This document shows, piece by piece, positions 1 through 9,464 of a stretch of 64,000 nt of DNA; the stretch's first letter is position 1; each line of letters opens with the position of its first letter. The stretch covers positions 2,170,001 to 2,234,000 of the forward strand of contig NZ_CP138995.1 in NCBI RefSeq assembly GCF_044596045.1, in the 5' to 3' direction. This stretch comes from Flagellimonas sp947499585. GTDB taxonomy: Bacteria; Bacteroidota; Bacteroidia; Flavobacteriales; Flavobacteriaceae. The notes under the pieces were generated by a model that worked only from the letters and a program-made list of their open reading frames with translations, had not been told where the DNA came from and made no database searches. Made by a program: the position numbers and the translations under genes.

Positions 1-559
1 AAATTAGCTCTGGAATATTCAGCTTTTTTGGGTTATAGATACTTCCACTATCCAATCTTATTTTTTCCGCCTCATCAATGTCACGTAACCCCACATAATG
101 AATTTGAGAGCTATTTATGGTACTAAACATTAAATTGTCCATGTTGGATTCTCCTTCTCCCAAAAGTGTTCTCAATGGCATGCCATGAAAATTGCAACTT
201 GCCGAATCACATGGTTTATTGATATCTGCATGGGCATCAAACCATATAACACCCAGATCGGGATATTTAGCGTTAAGGTAGGATACGGGCACAATTTCAA
301 GGCCACAATCTCCACCAATAGTAGCAGTGGTGTTGGGTTTTTCTGTCTCTAGAAACTGTTTGAATCGCTGCAACTGTTCATAGATGGCATCGTAATTATT
401 TATTTGGAATTTTTGTACTCCATTTTCTCCTGCCGAAATGTGGGATAGGGGTATTTGAACAAAATCTAGATCTTTCAAATATTCCAACACAGCGAAAGCA
501 CCTGATTCTATGTTCTTACCTAATCCAGCGCCTTGCCATTGTGGAAAGTAGATTTTCAT
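1..559 (-). CDS. Arginase/ureohydrolase family protein, C-terminus cut by window edge
   Basis: The reading frame opens with ATG at 559 (MKIYFPQWQGAG) and runs off the window start, giving 186 codons without a stop. About a third of the way in it shows GGDCGLE, followed by WFDAHADINKP, which is the metal-binding DAHAD motif of arginase, agmatinase and formiminoglutamase. The usual GGDH is GGDC here, so one manganese ligand position carries Cys instead of His; such arginase-like subfamilies exist. The substrate cannot be named. It lies 13 bases after the M1 peptidase gene on the same strand and is probably the last seen member of a four-gene operon with two peptidases, which would suit breakdown of peptide-derived amino acids or guanidino compounds (inference). 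Confidence 0.8.
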   Translation of the reverse strand, partial: MKIYFPQWQGAGLGKNIESGAFAVLEYLKDLDFVQIPLSHISAGENGVQKFQINNYDAIYEQLQRFKQFLETEKPNTTATIGGDCGLEIVPVSYLNAKYPDLGVIWFDAHADINKPCDSASCNFHGMPLRTLLGEGESNMDNLMFSTINSSQIHYVGLRDIDEAEKIRLDSGSIYNPKKLNIPELI

Positions 560-572
560 ACTAGCATTGAAA

Positions 573-2195
573 TTAAATTTTCTGATGCAGGATGTAAAAA
601 TTATTGTCAAAAACCAGTTCACTGCTTTGCAATGTCTCAGTTTTCCATTCTTTACTGGGAAACAGCCACTGTTCCTTACCATCCGTAAAAACCCTGATGG
701 GCATGTCAAAATCTTCTACGGTGTCCACATAGCGGTGTGTAATGGACTTTTCTTCCAGTTTGTATTCCAATTTTGGAATCATGGTTGTTCTCAAATACTG
801 ATTGAAGAAGGCGGACAAGTCTTTTTTTGTTTTTTCGCTGATATAGTTTTCAATCTGCTCGGTGGTTACTGTTTGGTGATAGAATTCAGCATTTAACCCC
901 CTTAGAATTTCCCTCCACAATGTATCGTCTTCAATGAGTTGCCGTAAAGTGTGCAACATATTAGCTCCTTTGTAATACATATCGCCAGAGCCTTTTTTGT
1001 TGACATTGTAAGTGCCTATGATAGGGATGTCATTTTGAATGTTGGCTCTTGTTCCTATAACGTATTCGGATGCCGCTTTGGTCCCGTAATGATAATCTAA
1101 ATACAGATTTTCAGAATAGGCAGTAAACCCTTCATGAATCCACATATCCGCAACATCTTTGTATGTTATATTGTTGGCAAACCACTCATGACCTCCTTCA
1201 TGGATAATGATAAAATCAAACTTTAACCCCCAACCGGTACTGGACAAATCCCTACCTAAATATCCATTTTGATATTGATTTCCATAGGTAACTGAACTTT
1301 GGTGTTCCATTCCTAAATATGGGACTTCTACCAATTTAAAACTGTCTTCATAAAAAGGGTAGGGGCCAAACCAATGCTCAAAAGCTTCCAACATCATGGG
1401 AGCTTGTTTAAACTGCTCTTTGGCCTTATCCAAATTATCACGTAAAACATAATAATCTACATCCAATGTGCCTTTTTCCCCTTCATACTTCTCACCAAAG
1501 TGAACGTAGTCCCCAATGTTCACATTTACGCCGTAATTATTTATTGGATTGGATACAAACCAATCGTACAGCTTGTACCCACCAAAGTCATAAAGGTATT
1601 CTTCCCTTAACCTTCCGTTTGCCACTGCTACTAAATCCTTCGGAACATCAATAGCAATACGCATGCTATCCACCTCATCATACATATGGTCTTTGTTGGG
1701 CCACCATGCACTTGCTCCCAGACCTTGACAAGATGTAGCCACAAAAGGATTTCCATTGTTGTCCTTTTTCCAAGAGAAGCCCCCGTCCCATGGTGCTCTT
1801 TTTGCCTTTCTTGGTTTTCCGGAATATTGCACATATAATTCGTTGAACTCTCCCGGGACTTGTTTTTTCTTTAAATGGATAAAATGTGCCGGACCATAAG
1901 AAGTATAATTTAGGTCTTCATTGTCTTGAGACACGGCTATTATTTTCAGGGGTTTTTGTAAATCGATTTGAATGACATCTGACTCTTCCAAAACTTTATA
2001 CCTAATGATGTTGTAACCCGAGATGGATTCATTTTCTGGTTGAACTTTGATGTTCAGGTTGTAATAATTTAAGTCCCACCAAGCGCGTTCTGGGGTAATG
2101 CTACCCCTTAATGTATCTTGTTTAGTAAAGTTTTGGCCATTTATGCTGAAAGACATACCTAAAACAAGCAGAATAAGCAGAGTGTTTTGTTTCAT
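573..2195 (-). CDS. Exported M1 family metallopeptidase (aminopeptidase N-like)
   Basis: A 540-residue protein with an N-terminal signal peptide (hydrophobic to about residue 20, ending SINGQ). The zinc site is clear: HEGGH at 332-336 and the third ligand Glu355 in HEGFTAY, with the 18-residue spacing of gluzincins. The usual GAMEN exopeptidase motif is replaced by LGMEHQS around 295-300, so Asn of GAMEN is His. The protein is shorter than classical aminopeptidase N and has only the N-terminal beta domain and catalytic domain. It probably trims peptides in the periplasm or at the cell surface. It follows the M28 peptidase gene by 17 bases and precedes the arginase-family gene. Confidence 0.9.
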   Translation of the reverse strand: MKQNTLLILLVLGMSFSINGQNFTKQDTLRGSITPERAWWDLNYYNLNIKVQPENESISGYNIIRYKVLEESDVIQIDLQKPLKIIAVSQDNEDLNYTSYGPAHFIHLKKKQVPGEFNELYVQYSGKPRKAKRAPWDGGFSWKKDNNGNPFVATSCQGLGASAWWPNKDHMYDEVDSMRIAIDVPKDLVAVANGRLREEYLYDFGGYKLYDWFVSNPINNYGVNVNIGDYVHFGEKYEGEKGTLDVDYYVLRDNLDKAKEQFKQAPMMLEAFEHWFGPYPFYEDSFKLVEVPYLGMEHQSSVTYGNQYQNGYLGRDLSSTGWGLKFDFIIIHEGGHEWFANNITYKDVADMWIHEGFTAYSENLYLDYHYGTKAASEYVIGTRANIQNDIPIIGTYNVNKKGSGDMYYKGANMLHTLRQLIEDDTLWREILRGLNAEFYHQTVTTEQIENYISEKTKKDLSAFFNQYLRTTMIPKLEYKLEEKSITHRYVDTVEDFDMPIRVFTDGKEQWLFPSKEWKTETLQSSELVFDNNFYILHQKI

Positions 2196-2212
2196 GAATA
2201 TAGAGATATGAT

Positions 2213-3547
2213 TTATCTAAAAATCTTATTAGGAAATACTACCAAACTTTCATGATCATCTTTTCCAACAGCTGCAACACCAAAAAAGAAATTGTCAATA
2301 ACAATACCTTCCAGGGTGTGTTCGGTAACATCACCAACATATTTATAACTATCCCAAGTGGGTGAGGTGGTATCTCTCCAATAAATTTTATACCCTACAG
2401 CTCCATCAACCTTATTCCATTTTAGTTTGGCTGAGGGTTCTACAATGCCACCAATTTCAACTGTAGTTGGAGCAGGGGGAGCCCAAGCAATTGAAGCTAA
2501 GTTAATGGCATTAACAGCAGTCAATTTTTTAGCATATCCAAAATTTACGTGCTCCAACACATCGCCATAAGCAATTCCATTTTCCACCCTAATATCTTGA
2601 TGCTGCTGAGTATAGTTTTCATGGGCTTCCATAATTCTAACACCTGCAAAACCAGCATCGTTAAAAGGTCTATGATGACCTCCTCTTCCAAAGCGATCTA
2701 GACGGTAGATCATCATCGGATTCATTTCTGGCATATAGGTCTTGGTGGTTTTATGGATATACCTAGCCAATTGACGAGAGATTCCATCCACTTCTCCGCC
2801 GTAAAATCGGCGTGCCCTTCTTTGATCTTCAGTTTCTGTTGGTGGCACGGGTTCCGAAAAAATTCTAAAATCCCTATTGCTGACAACACCGTCAACTCCG
2901 CTTATGTTACCAATCATATCATTATTGATGATTCCAACAATATCCCAACCTTGTTCTTTGGCATAGGCGGCCAATCCTTTTCCTCCAAATAGGCCTTGTT
3001 CTTCTCCAGATAGCCCTACATAAATGATACTACTTTCAAATTGATATTTGGATAACACCCTGGCAGCTTCAATGGTTCCAGCCATGCCGCTGGCATTATC
3101 ATTGGCCCCAGGAGATTTTGAAGTAAAATTATTTGGATCACTCACCCTAGAATCAATATCTCCGCTCATAATAATAAAGCGGTTTGGGTATTTTGTTCCC
3201 TTTTGAACGGCAACTACATTTACTACCCAGACATCTTTTACAATGCGCTGGCCGTCTCCTTTTTTTACCAAATCTTTTTGATAAAAAACATTCAAACAAT
3301 TATTACAATCCGCAGAAGTCTTCTCAAATTCGGATTTTATCCAACGTCTGGCCGCTCCAATACCTGTTGTTTGGGAAATGGTATCGCTCAGGGTATGTCT
3401 AGTACCAAAATTAACCAATGTGGTTACATCTTTTTCAATGCGCTCAGCTGAAACGGCATTGACAATATCATACAAGCGAGTATCAGTTTGGGCAAGAAGA
3501 GCTGAAATGCTAAATAATGCTACTAGAAATGTGTAAAGTTTCCTCAT
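2213..3547 (-). CDS. Exported M28 family zinc peptidase with C-terminal fibronectin-III-like domain
   Basis: 444 residues with a signal peptide (LFSISALLAQ). The M28 metal motifs are in order: SGDIDSR (130-132), GANDNASG (Asp150), the catalytic pair GEEQG (Glu182/183), NND (Asp210) and HHRPF (His292). The first ligand, normally His in a GHxDS motif, appears to be Asp130, an unusual substitution. Residues from about 350 onward (PPAPTTVEIGG ... AVGYKIYWRD) look like a fibronectin type III module. Probable role: aminopeptidase or carboxypeptidase outside the cytoplasm, acting with the adjacent M1 peptidase. It lies 9 bases after the VOC gene. Confidence 0.88.
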   Translation of the reverse strand: MRKLYTFLVALFSISALLAQTDTRLYDIVNAVSAERIEKDVTTLVNFGTRHTLSDTISQTTGIGAARRWIKSEFEKTSADCNNCLNVFYQKDLVKKGDGQRIVKDVWVVNVVAVQKGTKYPNRFIIMSGDIDSRVSDPNNFTSKSPGANDNASGMAGTIEAARVLSKYQFESSIIYVGLSGEEQGLFGGKGLAAYAKEQGWDIVGIINNDMIGNISGVDGVVSNRDFRIFSEPVPPTETEDQRRARRFYGGEVDGISRQLARYIHKTTKTYMPEMNPMMIYRLDRFGRGGHHRPFNDAGFAGVRIMEAHENYTQQHQDIRVENGIAYGDVLEHVNFGYAKKLTAVNAINLASIAWAPPAPTTVEIGGIVEPSAKLKWNKVDGAVGYKIYWRDTTSPTWDSYKYVGDVTEHTLEGIVIDNFFFGVAAVGKDDHESLVVFPNKIFR

Positions 3548-3556
3548 TTTTAAAAT

Positions 3557-4060
3557 TTAATTACCAATAAGTTCAATAAAAGTACCGTCGGGATCCTGCA
3601 CTAAGATAAAGCTTCTGCCATCCGCAAGTATGATCGGTGTTTCTCCAAGCAACTTTATATTATTTGCTTTTAAGCGGTTAAGGACGTCATCCGTGGATTT
3701 GTAAAATAGCGTAATGTATCTCATTCCATTTCGCTCTTGGATATGTGTTTCAGATGCATTCTTTTCATTTCCAAAAGACATTAGCTTATATTCTGTAGCA
3801 TTTGGATCGTCTTGAAGCTTTAGGATTTTTACATCAAAAGGAGTACCTCCGGTAAGGCCTGTCTTTCTTGCAAACTCTTCATTTACATTAAAACCGCCCG
3901 TCTCTTTCATACCAATGACATTAGTATAAAAATCCATGGACGCATCTAAATCCGAAACGATGACGCCTATGGAGACAAAGGATTTATCAAATTCGGTTTG
4001 GTTTTGACTTTGGCCAACCACCATCACTAAGAGCAAACTGATAAAGAGTATGTTTTTCAT
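3557..4060 (-). CDS. Exported VOC (glyoxalase/dioxygenase-fold) protein
   Basis: 167 residues. A signal peptide (FISLLLVMVVGQSQ) precedes a single VOC domain: SIGVIVSDLDASMDFYTNVIGM at 30-51 and an ending of the form DPDGTFIELIGN. This fold covers glyoxalase I, extradiol dioxygenases and many uncharacterised proteins; the reaction cannot be assigned. Export is unusual for the fold. It is the first gene of the tight minus-strand set ending with the arginase-family gene, so it may serve the same periplasmic catabolic function (inference). Confidence 0.78.
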   Translation of the reverse strand: MKNILFISLLLVMVVGQSQNQTEFDKSFVSIGVIVSDLDASMDFYTNVIGMKETGGFNVNEEFARKTGLTGGTPFDVKILKLQDDPNATEYKLMSFGNEKNASETHIQERNGMRYITLFYKSTDDVLNRLKANNIKLLGETPIILADGRSFILVQDPDGTFIELIGN

Positions 4061-4170
4061 TTTTTTATGATTTGTACCTGTTTAAAATTCATCCTATGAA
4101 AGTAACAAAAACAACTTATAGGAATCTTGAAAAACTAAAAAAGAAATGATCGAAAAATTCACATGAAGAA

Positions 4171-5358
4171 TTATTGTAAAAAGGTAGCTTTGATAATCCT
4201 GCCATTTTGTACTTCATATATGGCTACTGCTTTAAAATTTATACCGTTTGCAGTGATATATTCCTCATCAATAACTCGGTTTCCTATTATTATCCGTTTT
4301 TTTAATTCGCAATGAAGATCTGGAGTATTTTCAAAATAGGAATTATAACTTTCCTTCATCTTGTCCTGTCCTTCTAGGAATAGATTGTCAGGATAGTTGA
4401 AAAGCTTTATGTTTTTTGAGTACGTATCCATAAAGGCCTCAATGTCCCTTGCATTATAAGCGTCAAGTTGTTTTTGAACAATATTAGCTGGCGATTCCTC
4501 GGCCACAAAAGCCAAACGATTTCCTGACTTGTTTATGGCAATACGCGAAATATTATTTATTTCTTCTTGTTCAAAATACATAACCGGTTCCCATCCAACG
4601 CCTGATTTGGAATCAAATTTTATAATCGACTTTCCAGTCCCGGCAATAATTGTACTATCATTTAACCAACAGATGTCTTCAGATTTTTTAAAGGTATTGG
4701 TGATTTTTTTGGTTGCTCTAGAAATTGGATTTAGAGATTTTATTTCCCAAACCTTATTCTCTTTGCTGATATAACTTATTAAATCGGAGTTCGGAATTTT
4801 CCATAAACTACGTCCCACGTTTTTTTGAAAAGTTTGATTCGTATTATCCTTTAGATTAGCCACAACCAGATCCATACGGTTTTCCACTAATACAGTAGTA
4901 ACCAGGATATGATCATTATACCAGATGTGGTAGCCAACTTTTAAATCCTTAAGAATAAGTTTTGATTTTCCTGTATTGATATCATATTCATATAGCCTTT
5001 GTAATCCATCTAAGTCTAAGCGAATGGCAGAAACAGCTTTTTTGCCAGGAATTTTTAATGGGGAATATTCACTTCCAGTAGGAGTATTGGATATCCAAGA
5101 CGTGGTACTTCCCTCTAATATATTAAACCTTAAAATATCTGTTTGGTCTTCACGGTTTGCTGAAAACAAAACAGTATTATCATTTAAAAATGAAGGTTGA
5201 TTGTCATACCCTTCATTGTTCGATATATTCTTTGGATTTGATAATACTGGATCTCCATTGGTAATTTTTAAATCGAAAAGATAAACATCTGTGTTTACTT
5301 GACCATTTATGGATCCACAAATTAGACCTAGGCATATTAGTAGTAACCTGTTCATCAT
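4171..5358 (-). CDS. Exported protein: TolB-like beta-propeller plus C-terminal SnoaL/NTF2-like domain
   Basis: 395 residues with a signal peptide ending in SINGQ. Residues about 25-285 carry repeats of the PD40/TolB propeller kind (NNEGYDNQPSFLNDNTVLFSA, then similar blocks). Residues about 290-395 form an NTF2-like domain (LDAYNARDIEAFMDTYSKNI and an ending with IYEVQNGRIIKATF) of the SnoaL/steroid isomerase superfamily. The pairing of these two domains in one exported protein is uncommon. Its start overlaps the otsAB stop by one base (TAATG), so it is probably translationally coupled to trehalose synthesis. Function unknown; a periplasmic sensor or binding protein is possible. Confidence 0.75.
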   Translation of the reverse strand: MMNRLLLICLGLICGSINGQVNTDVYLFDLKITNGDPVLSNPKNISNNEGYDNQPSFLNDNTVLFSANREDQTDILRFNILEGSTTSWISNTPTGSEYSPLKIPGKKAVSAIRLDLDGLQRLYEYDINTGKSKLILKDLKVGYHIWYNDHILVTTVLVENRMDLVVANLKDNTNQTFQKNVGRSLWKIPNSDLISYISKENKVWEIKSLNPISRATKKITNTFKKSEDICWLNDSTIIAGTGKSIIKFDSKSGVGWEPVMYFEQEEINNISRIAINKSGNRLAFVAEESPANIVQKQLDAYNARDIEAFMDTYSKNIKLFNYPDNLFLEGQDKMKESYNSYFENTPDLHCELKKRIIIGNRVIDEEYITANGINFKAVAIYEVQNGRIIKATFLQ

Positions 5359-7565
5359 TATTCTATAAATCTTTTTAGTAATTCCCTTACCCGTTTGGTA
5401 TTTTCAACGTGATATTTGGCTTGAGTTTTCTTAAGCCCAACTTTAACGGTAACGGCTGTATCTGGAAGCTCTTGGAACATAAACTCGTCCGTCCAGTCAT
5501 CACCAATGGCGAATACGAAATCATAATCATCCTCTCCTAAAATACGAACTGAAGCTCGACCTTTATTGACATTGCTGCTTTTTACTTCCATTACCTTGTT
5601 TCCATTAAGCACACTAATGTCATCATTGCCAATTAGACTTGTTAAAACCGTATTTAGCTCAGTTGCTCTTTTAGCGCCAAAATCTGGATCTGTATTTCGA
5701 TAATGCCAAGCCATGGAATAATTCTTTTCTTCAATAAAAGAACCGGGCGTCCTGTCAACGAAGGATTCTAAGACAGGTTTTATTTTTTCCATCCAATCAC
5801 CCTTAACTTTTTCCAGAAGTTTGAACTCTTCACTGTTTCTTGAAATCCAAACCCCGTGTTCCACAATCATGTTGTAGCCTTTGGGCAGAAACCATTGGGT
5901 GAAGGTTTGCTTGTCTCTTCCACTGATAAGGAATAGTGTTGTATTTTCTTGTTGGTGCAGTTTATCCAAAAGAGCGTATAGTTCTTCATCTGGTGAAGCT
6001 TTTTGGGGATCTTTGTGAAACCCTACCAATGTTCCATCATAATCTAAGAATAAGAGTCTTTTTTTCGCTTTTGAATATTTATCACCAATCTCTCCAAGAA
6101 TATTTTCCGACATTTTTTCAGAGATAAATGTATCAATCACATCTCTTTTCTGGTTAAGGGAATTCATAAATTCATTTGCCCATACTTCAACGTTGTAGCG
6201 TTCTAATCTATTTTGAAGAAACATATTACGCGCTATTTGTTCTTCTTTCGGCATATTTATAGCACTCTTCAAAGTATCGGCCTGTTGCTCAAAATTGTTA
6301 GGGTTAATCAAAAGTGCTTCGTTCATTTCATAAGCAGAACCGGCCATCTCACTTAAAATTAACACACCCGTTTTATCTATGCGGGTAGCAACATATTCCT
6401 TGGCAACCAGATTCATGCCATCACGTAAAGGGGTCAGCCATGCAATATCACTAGAAGTGTAAAGGTCGATGAGGTTTTCAAAAGGTAAGGAACGATAGAA
6501 ATACCAGATAGGAGTCCAGTTAACAGTGGAGAGTTCCCCATTTATTCTACCTACTAATTCATCAATCTCCTTTTTAAGTAATTTATATTGAGGAACGTTG
6601 GAACGTGAAGGAACCGCCAAGATGATCAATCTCACTTTTTCTTTATACTCCGGGTACTTGTTTAAAAAGTACTCAAAGGCATTAATTCTTTTAGCAATTC
6701 CCTTACTATAATCCAATCGATCAATGGACAGAATTAGTTTGGTATCTGGAGCTGAAGCCTTATGGCTATCAAGTTTTTGTTGAAAATCAGTACGCTTTTC
6801 CTTCGTATTTTTTCCATGGGAAATGGCAGCGTCCCTAAACTTTTTATAATCAATTCCCATAGGAAAAGAATCAACTTTTATAACGCGGTTGTCCAAATAG
6901 ATATCATTGAAGCTAACTTCCAGTCCCAATAATCTTCTTACTGAGCTCAAAAAATGGCGCTCATAGTCATAAGTGTGAAAACCGATGAGGTCAGAACCTA
7001 GCAATCCTTCCAAAATTTCCTCTCGCCAAGGGAGTGTTCTAAAAATCTCATATGACGGAAATGGGATATGCAAAAAGAAACCTATAGAGGTATTGGGTCG
7101 CTTTTCTTTGACCATTTGTGGTACTAACATCAATTGGTAGTCATGAACCCAAATCGTATCTTCTTCACTAGATTTTTCTATGATAGCGTCCGCAAATTTT
7201 TGGTTAACCGCCTTATAAGAATCCCAAAACTCAAGTTCAAATTCAGAATATTCCAAAAAATAATGGAATAGTGGCCAGACGGTTCTGTTGCTAAACCCAA
7301 AATAAAACCCTTCAATATCTTTTTCAGTAAGATTTACTTTGGCACACCCGTGTTTTTTTAAAGCCTTGTCTATCTCATCTTCAAGAGCTGCCGGTGTTTC
7401 TTCATCTGTAAGTCCGGACCAGCCAACCCATAGGCTTTCACCTCCACTATGCACAGATTTCATTCCCGTTGCCAAGCCACCAACACTAGGTATGGCTGTT
7501 AGGCCGCCGTCACTTATTTGTAATTGTACTGGCAGCCTATTGGAAATAATTATAGTTTTACTCAT
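5358..7565 (-). CDS. otsAB: Bifunctional trehalose-6-phosphate synthase/phosphatase (OtsA-OtsB fusion)
   Basis: 735 residues in two domains. Residues 1 to about 480 are a GT20 trehalose-6-phosphate synthase: ISNRLPV near the start, the donor-site motif IDRLDYSKGI (281-290) and RDGMNLVAKEYVA (381-393). Residues about 500-735 are a HAD phosphatase with motif I FLDYDGTLVGF (DYDGT 508-512) and a later GDDWTDEFMF motif. Together they turn UDP-glucose and glucose-6-phosphate into trehalose in the cytoplasm, mainly for osmotic and desiccation protection. The fusion is common in Bacteroidota. The GH15 gene is transcribed divergently from the 99-base gap upstream. Confidence 0.95.
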   Translation of the reverse strand: MSKTIIISNRLPVQLQISDGGLTAIPSVGGLATGMKSVHSGGESLWVGWSGLTDEETPAALEDEIDKALKKHGCAKVNLTEKDIEGFYFGFSNRTVWPLFHYFLEYSEFELEFWDSYKAVNQKFADAIIEKSSEEDTIWVHDYQLMLVPQMVKEKRPNTSIGFFLHIPFPSYEIFRTLPWREEILEGLLGSDLIGFHTYDYERHFLSSVRRLLGLEVSFNDIYLDNRVIKVDSFPMGIDYKKFRDAAISHGKNTKEKRTDFQQKLDSHKASAPDTKLILSIDRLDYSKGIAKRINAFEYFLNKYPEYKEKVRLIILAVPSRSNVPQYKLLKKEIDELVGRINGELSTVNWTPIWYFYRSLPFENLIDLYTSSDIAWLTPLRDGMNLVAKEYVATRIDKTGVLILSEMAGSAYEMNEALLINPNNFEQQADTLKSAINMPKEEQIARNMFLQNRLERYNVEVWANEFMNSLNQKRDVIDTFISEKMSENILGEIGDKYSKAKKRLLFLDYDGTLVGFHKDPQKASPDEELYALLDKLHQQENTTLFLISGRDKQTFTQWFLPKGYNMIVEHGVWISRNSEEFKLLEKVKGDWMEKIKPVLESFVDRTPGSFIEEKNYSMAWHYRNTDPDFGAKRATELNTVLTSLIGNDDISVLNGNKVMEVKSSNVNKGRASVRILGEDDYDFVFAIGDDWTDEFMFQELPDTAVTVKVGLKKTQAKYHVENTKRVRELLKRFIE

Positions 7566-7664
7566 GAAAGATGATTTTAGGACAAAAATGTAATAAAATT
7601 CCTATTTTTTCGATTTATTATAAGTAAAAACCTACAATAACCAACAGAAACACAAATCCTTACT

Positions 7665-9464
7665 ATGGATAACCTAAATTACGGAATAATTGGAAACTGT
7701 AGAAGCGCTGCTCTAATTTCCAATACAGGTTCTTTGGACTGGTGCTGTTTGCCTCAGTTTGACTCTACCTCAGTCTTTGCAAAACTACTTGATGACAAGA
7801 ATGGAGGAAGTTTTGAGATCAATGCAAAATATAACTACGAAATACATCAAGAGTACCATAGAAACACTGCAATACTGGTTACCAGATATTCTGATGGGGA
7901 AAATACCTTTGAGGTGCATGATTTTATGCCGAGGTATTATAAACTCACAGGAAAGTATAATGCTCCCCCAGAGATTGTACGCTATATAAAGCATATTTCT
8001 GGAGCCCCAAAATTTAATATACACTATGACCCTAAATTGGAGTATGCTCAGGGACAGACTACGAACCATGCAAAGACAAATTTCATAGTAAGTCTTACCA
8101 GTAAGAAAAAATTCGACACACTTTTTCTGTACACATCCTTTGATAAGAATAAAGTCTTGAGTGGTGAAGAAATAACCCTAAAAGAAGATGGGTATTTTTT
8201 GATTTGTTACAATGAAAAGATTTTAAAGCCAACAACGGAGAAAATGTCTTTAGAGCTGGAGCGTACCAAAATATACTGGCTTGACTGGGCAGATAGGACC
8301 CCTAATTATAAGCAGTTCAACAAAGAAATTATTAGGAGTGCCATTACGCTGAAGATGCTTACATATGATAAAACGGGAGCGGTACTGGCTGCAGCTACCA
8401 CATCTTTACCAGAAACCATTGGCGAAGTACGCAATTGGGATTACAGATTCTGTTGGATCAGGGATGCTTCCATGGTAATCAAAGTAGTTTCTGAGCTTGG
8501 TCACAAAAATTCTGCTAGAAGGTATCTACAATTCATTATTGATTTAATGCCAGACAAGGATGAAAAACTCCAAATCATGTATGGCATTAATAAAGAAAAG
8601 AACCTAACTGAAAATACCTTGGATCACCTAGATGGATATAAAGGTTCCAAACCGGTTCGTATCGGAAACGCTGCTTATAAACAAAAACAAAATGATATCT
8701 ATGGTATTTTAATGGATGTTATTTATGAACAGTTGGCGAAGTTTAGTAATGATATTGAAAACGGGGAAGAACTTTGGAGTATTACCAAAGGTATTGTTTG
8801 GATAGTTAGCAAACACTGGAGAGAACCGGATAAGGGAATCTGGGAATTTAGAGGGGAAGACAGACATTTTACTTTTTCAAAAGTATTATGTTGGGTAGCT
8901 ATGGATAGGGCCATTAAGGTGGCAAAGATTTTTGGGAAAGACAGAAAAATTGAGAAATGGACCGCCTTAGAACAAGAAATGAAAGAAGATATCCATGAAA
9001 ATGCATGGAACAGTGATGTAAATGCTTTTGTTCAGTCTTATGGCTCCAGTCATTTGGATGCTTCTGTTTTGTTGATGGAATCCTATGGTTTTATTCATGC
9101 GAAAGATCCAAAATTTGTAAGTACTGTAAAGGCAATTGAAGAAGATTTGAGTAATGATGGATTGCTCTATCGTTACAAAAATGAAGATGATTTTGGATTG
9201 CCATCATCGTCTTTTACTATCTGTACATTCTGGTTCATCAACAGTCTATTCAAAATAGGCGAAGAGGAAAAAGCACTGGCACATTTTGAACGCCTGCTCA
9301 GTTACAGTAACCATTTAGGACTCTTTAGCGAGGACATTGATTTTAAAACAAAACGATTGCTTGGTAATTTCCCGCAGGCATACTCACATTTAGCACTAAT
9401 TGAGTGCGCTATCAATTTTTCTAGAAAGAAAAGTGAGGAAAAGATTTTAGAATCTATCAGCTAA
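7665..9464 (+). CDS. Glycoside hydrolase family 15 protein (probable trehalase or glucoamylase-type)
   Basis: 599 residues, no signal peptide, so cytoplasmic. The N-terminal beta-sandwich opens with the GH15 signature YGIIGNCRSAALISNTGSLD. The (alpha/alpha)6 barrel shows NWDYRFCWIRDAS (257-269), the probable general acid Glu394 in GIWEFRGEDRHFT, and the probable base Glu556 in LFSEDID before LLGNFPQAYSHL. GH15 holds glucoamylases and trehalases. The divergent position next to otsAB favours trehalose hydrolysis, so the pair would make and recycle trehalose (inference). The last 8 bases overlap the convergent decarboxylase gene. Confidence 0.88.
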   Translation: MDNLNYGIIGNCRSAALISNTGSLDWCCLPQFDSTSVFAKLLDDKNGGSFEINAKYNYEIHQEYHRNTAILVTRYSDGENTFEVHDFMPRYYKLTGKYNAPPEIVRYIKHISGAPKFNIHYDPKLEYAQGQTTNHAKTNFIVSLTSKKKFDTLFLYTSFDKNKVLSGEEITLKEDGYFLICYNEKILKPTTEKMSLELERTKIYWLDWADRTPNYKQFNKEIIRSAITLKMLTYDKTGAVLAAATTSLPETIGEVRNWDYRFCWIRDASMVIKVVSELGHKNSARRYLQFIIDLMPDKDEKLQIMYGINKEKNLTENTLDHLDGYKGSKPVRIGNAAYKQKQNDIYGILMDVIYEQLAKFSNDIENGEELWSITKGIVWIVSKHWREPDKGIWEFRGEDRHFTFSKVLCWVAMDRAIKVAKIFGKDRKIEKWTALEQEMKEDIHENAWNSDVNAFVQSYGSSHLDASVLLMESYGFIHAKDPKFVSTVKAIEEDLSNDGLLYRYKNEDDFGLPSSSFTICTFWFINSLFKIGEEEKALAHFERLLSYSNHLGLFSEDIDFKTKRLLGNFPQAYSHLALIECAINFSRKKSEEKILESIS

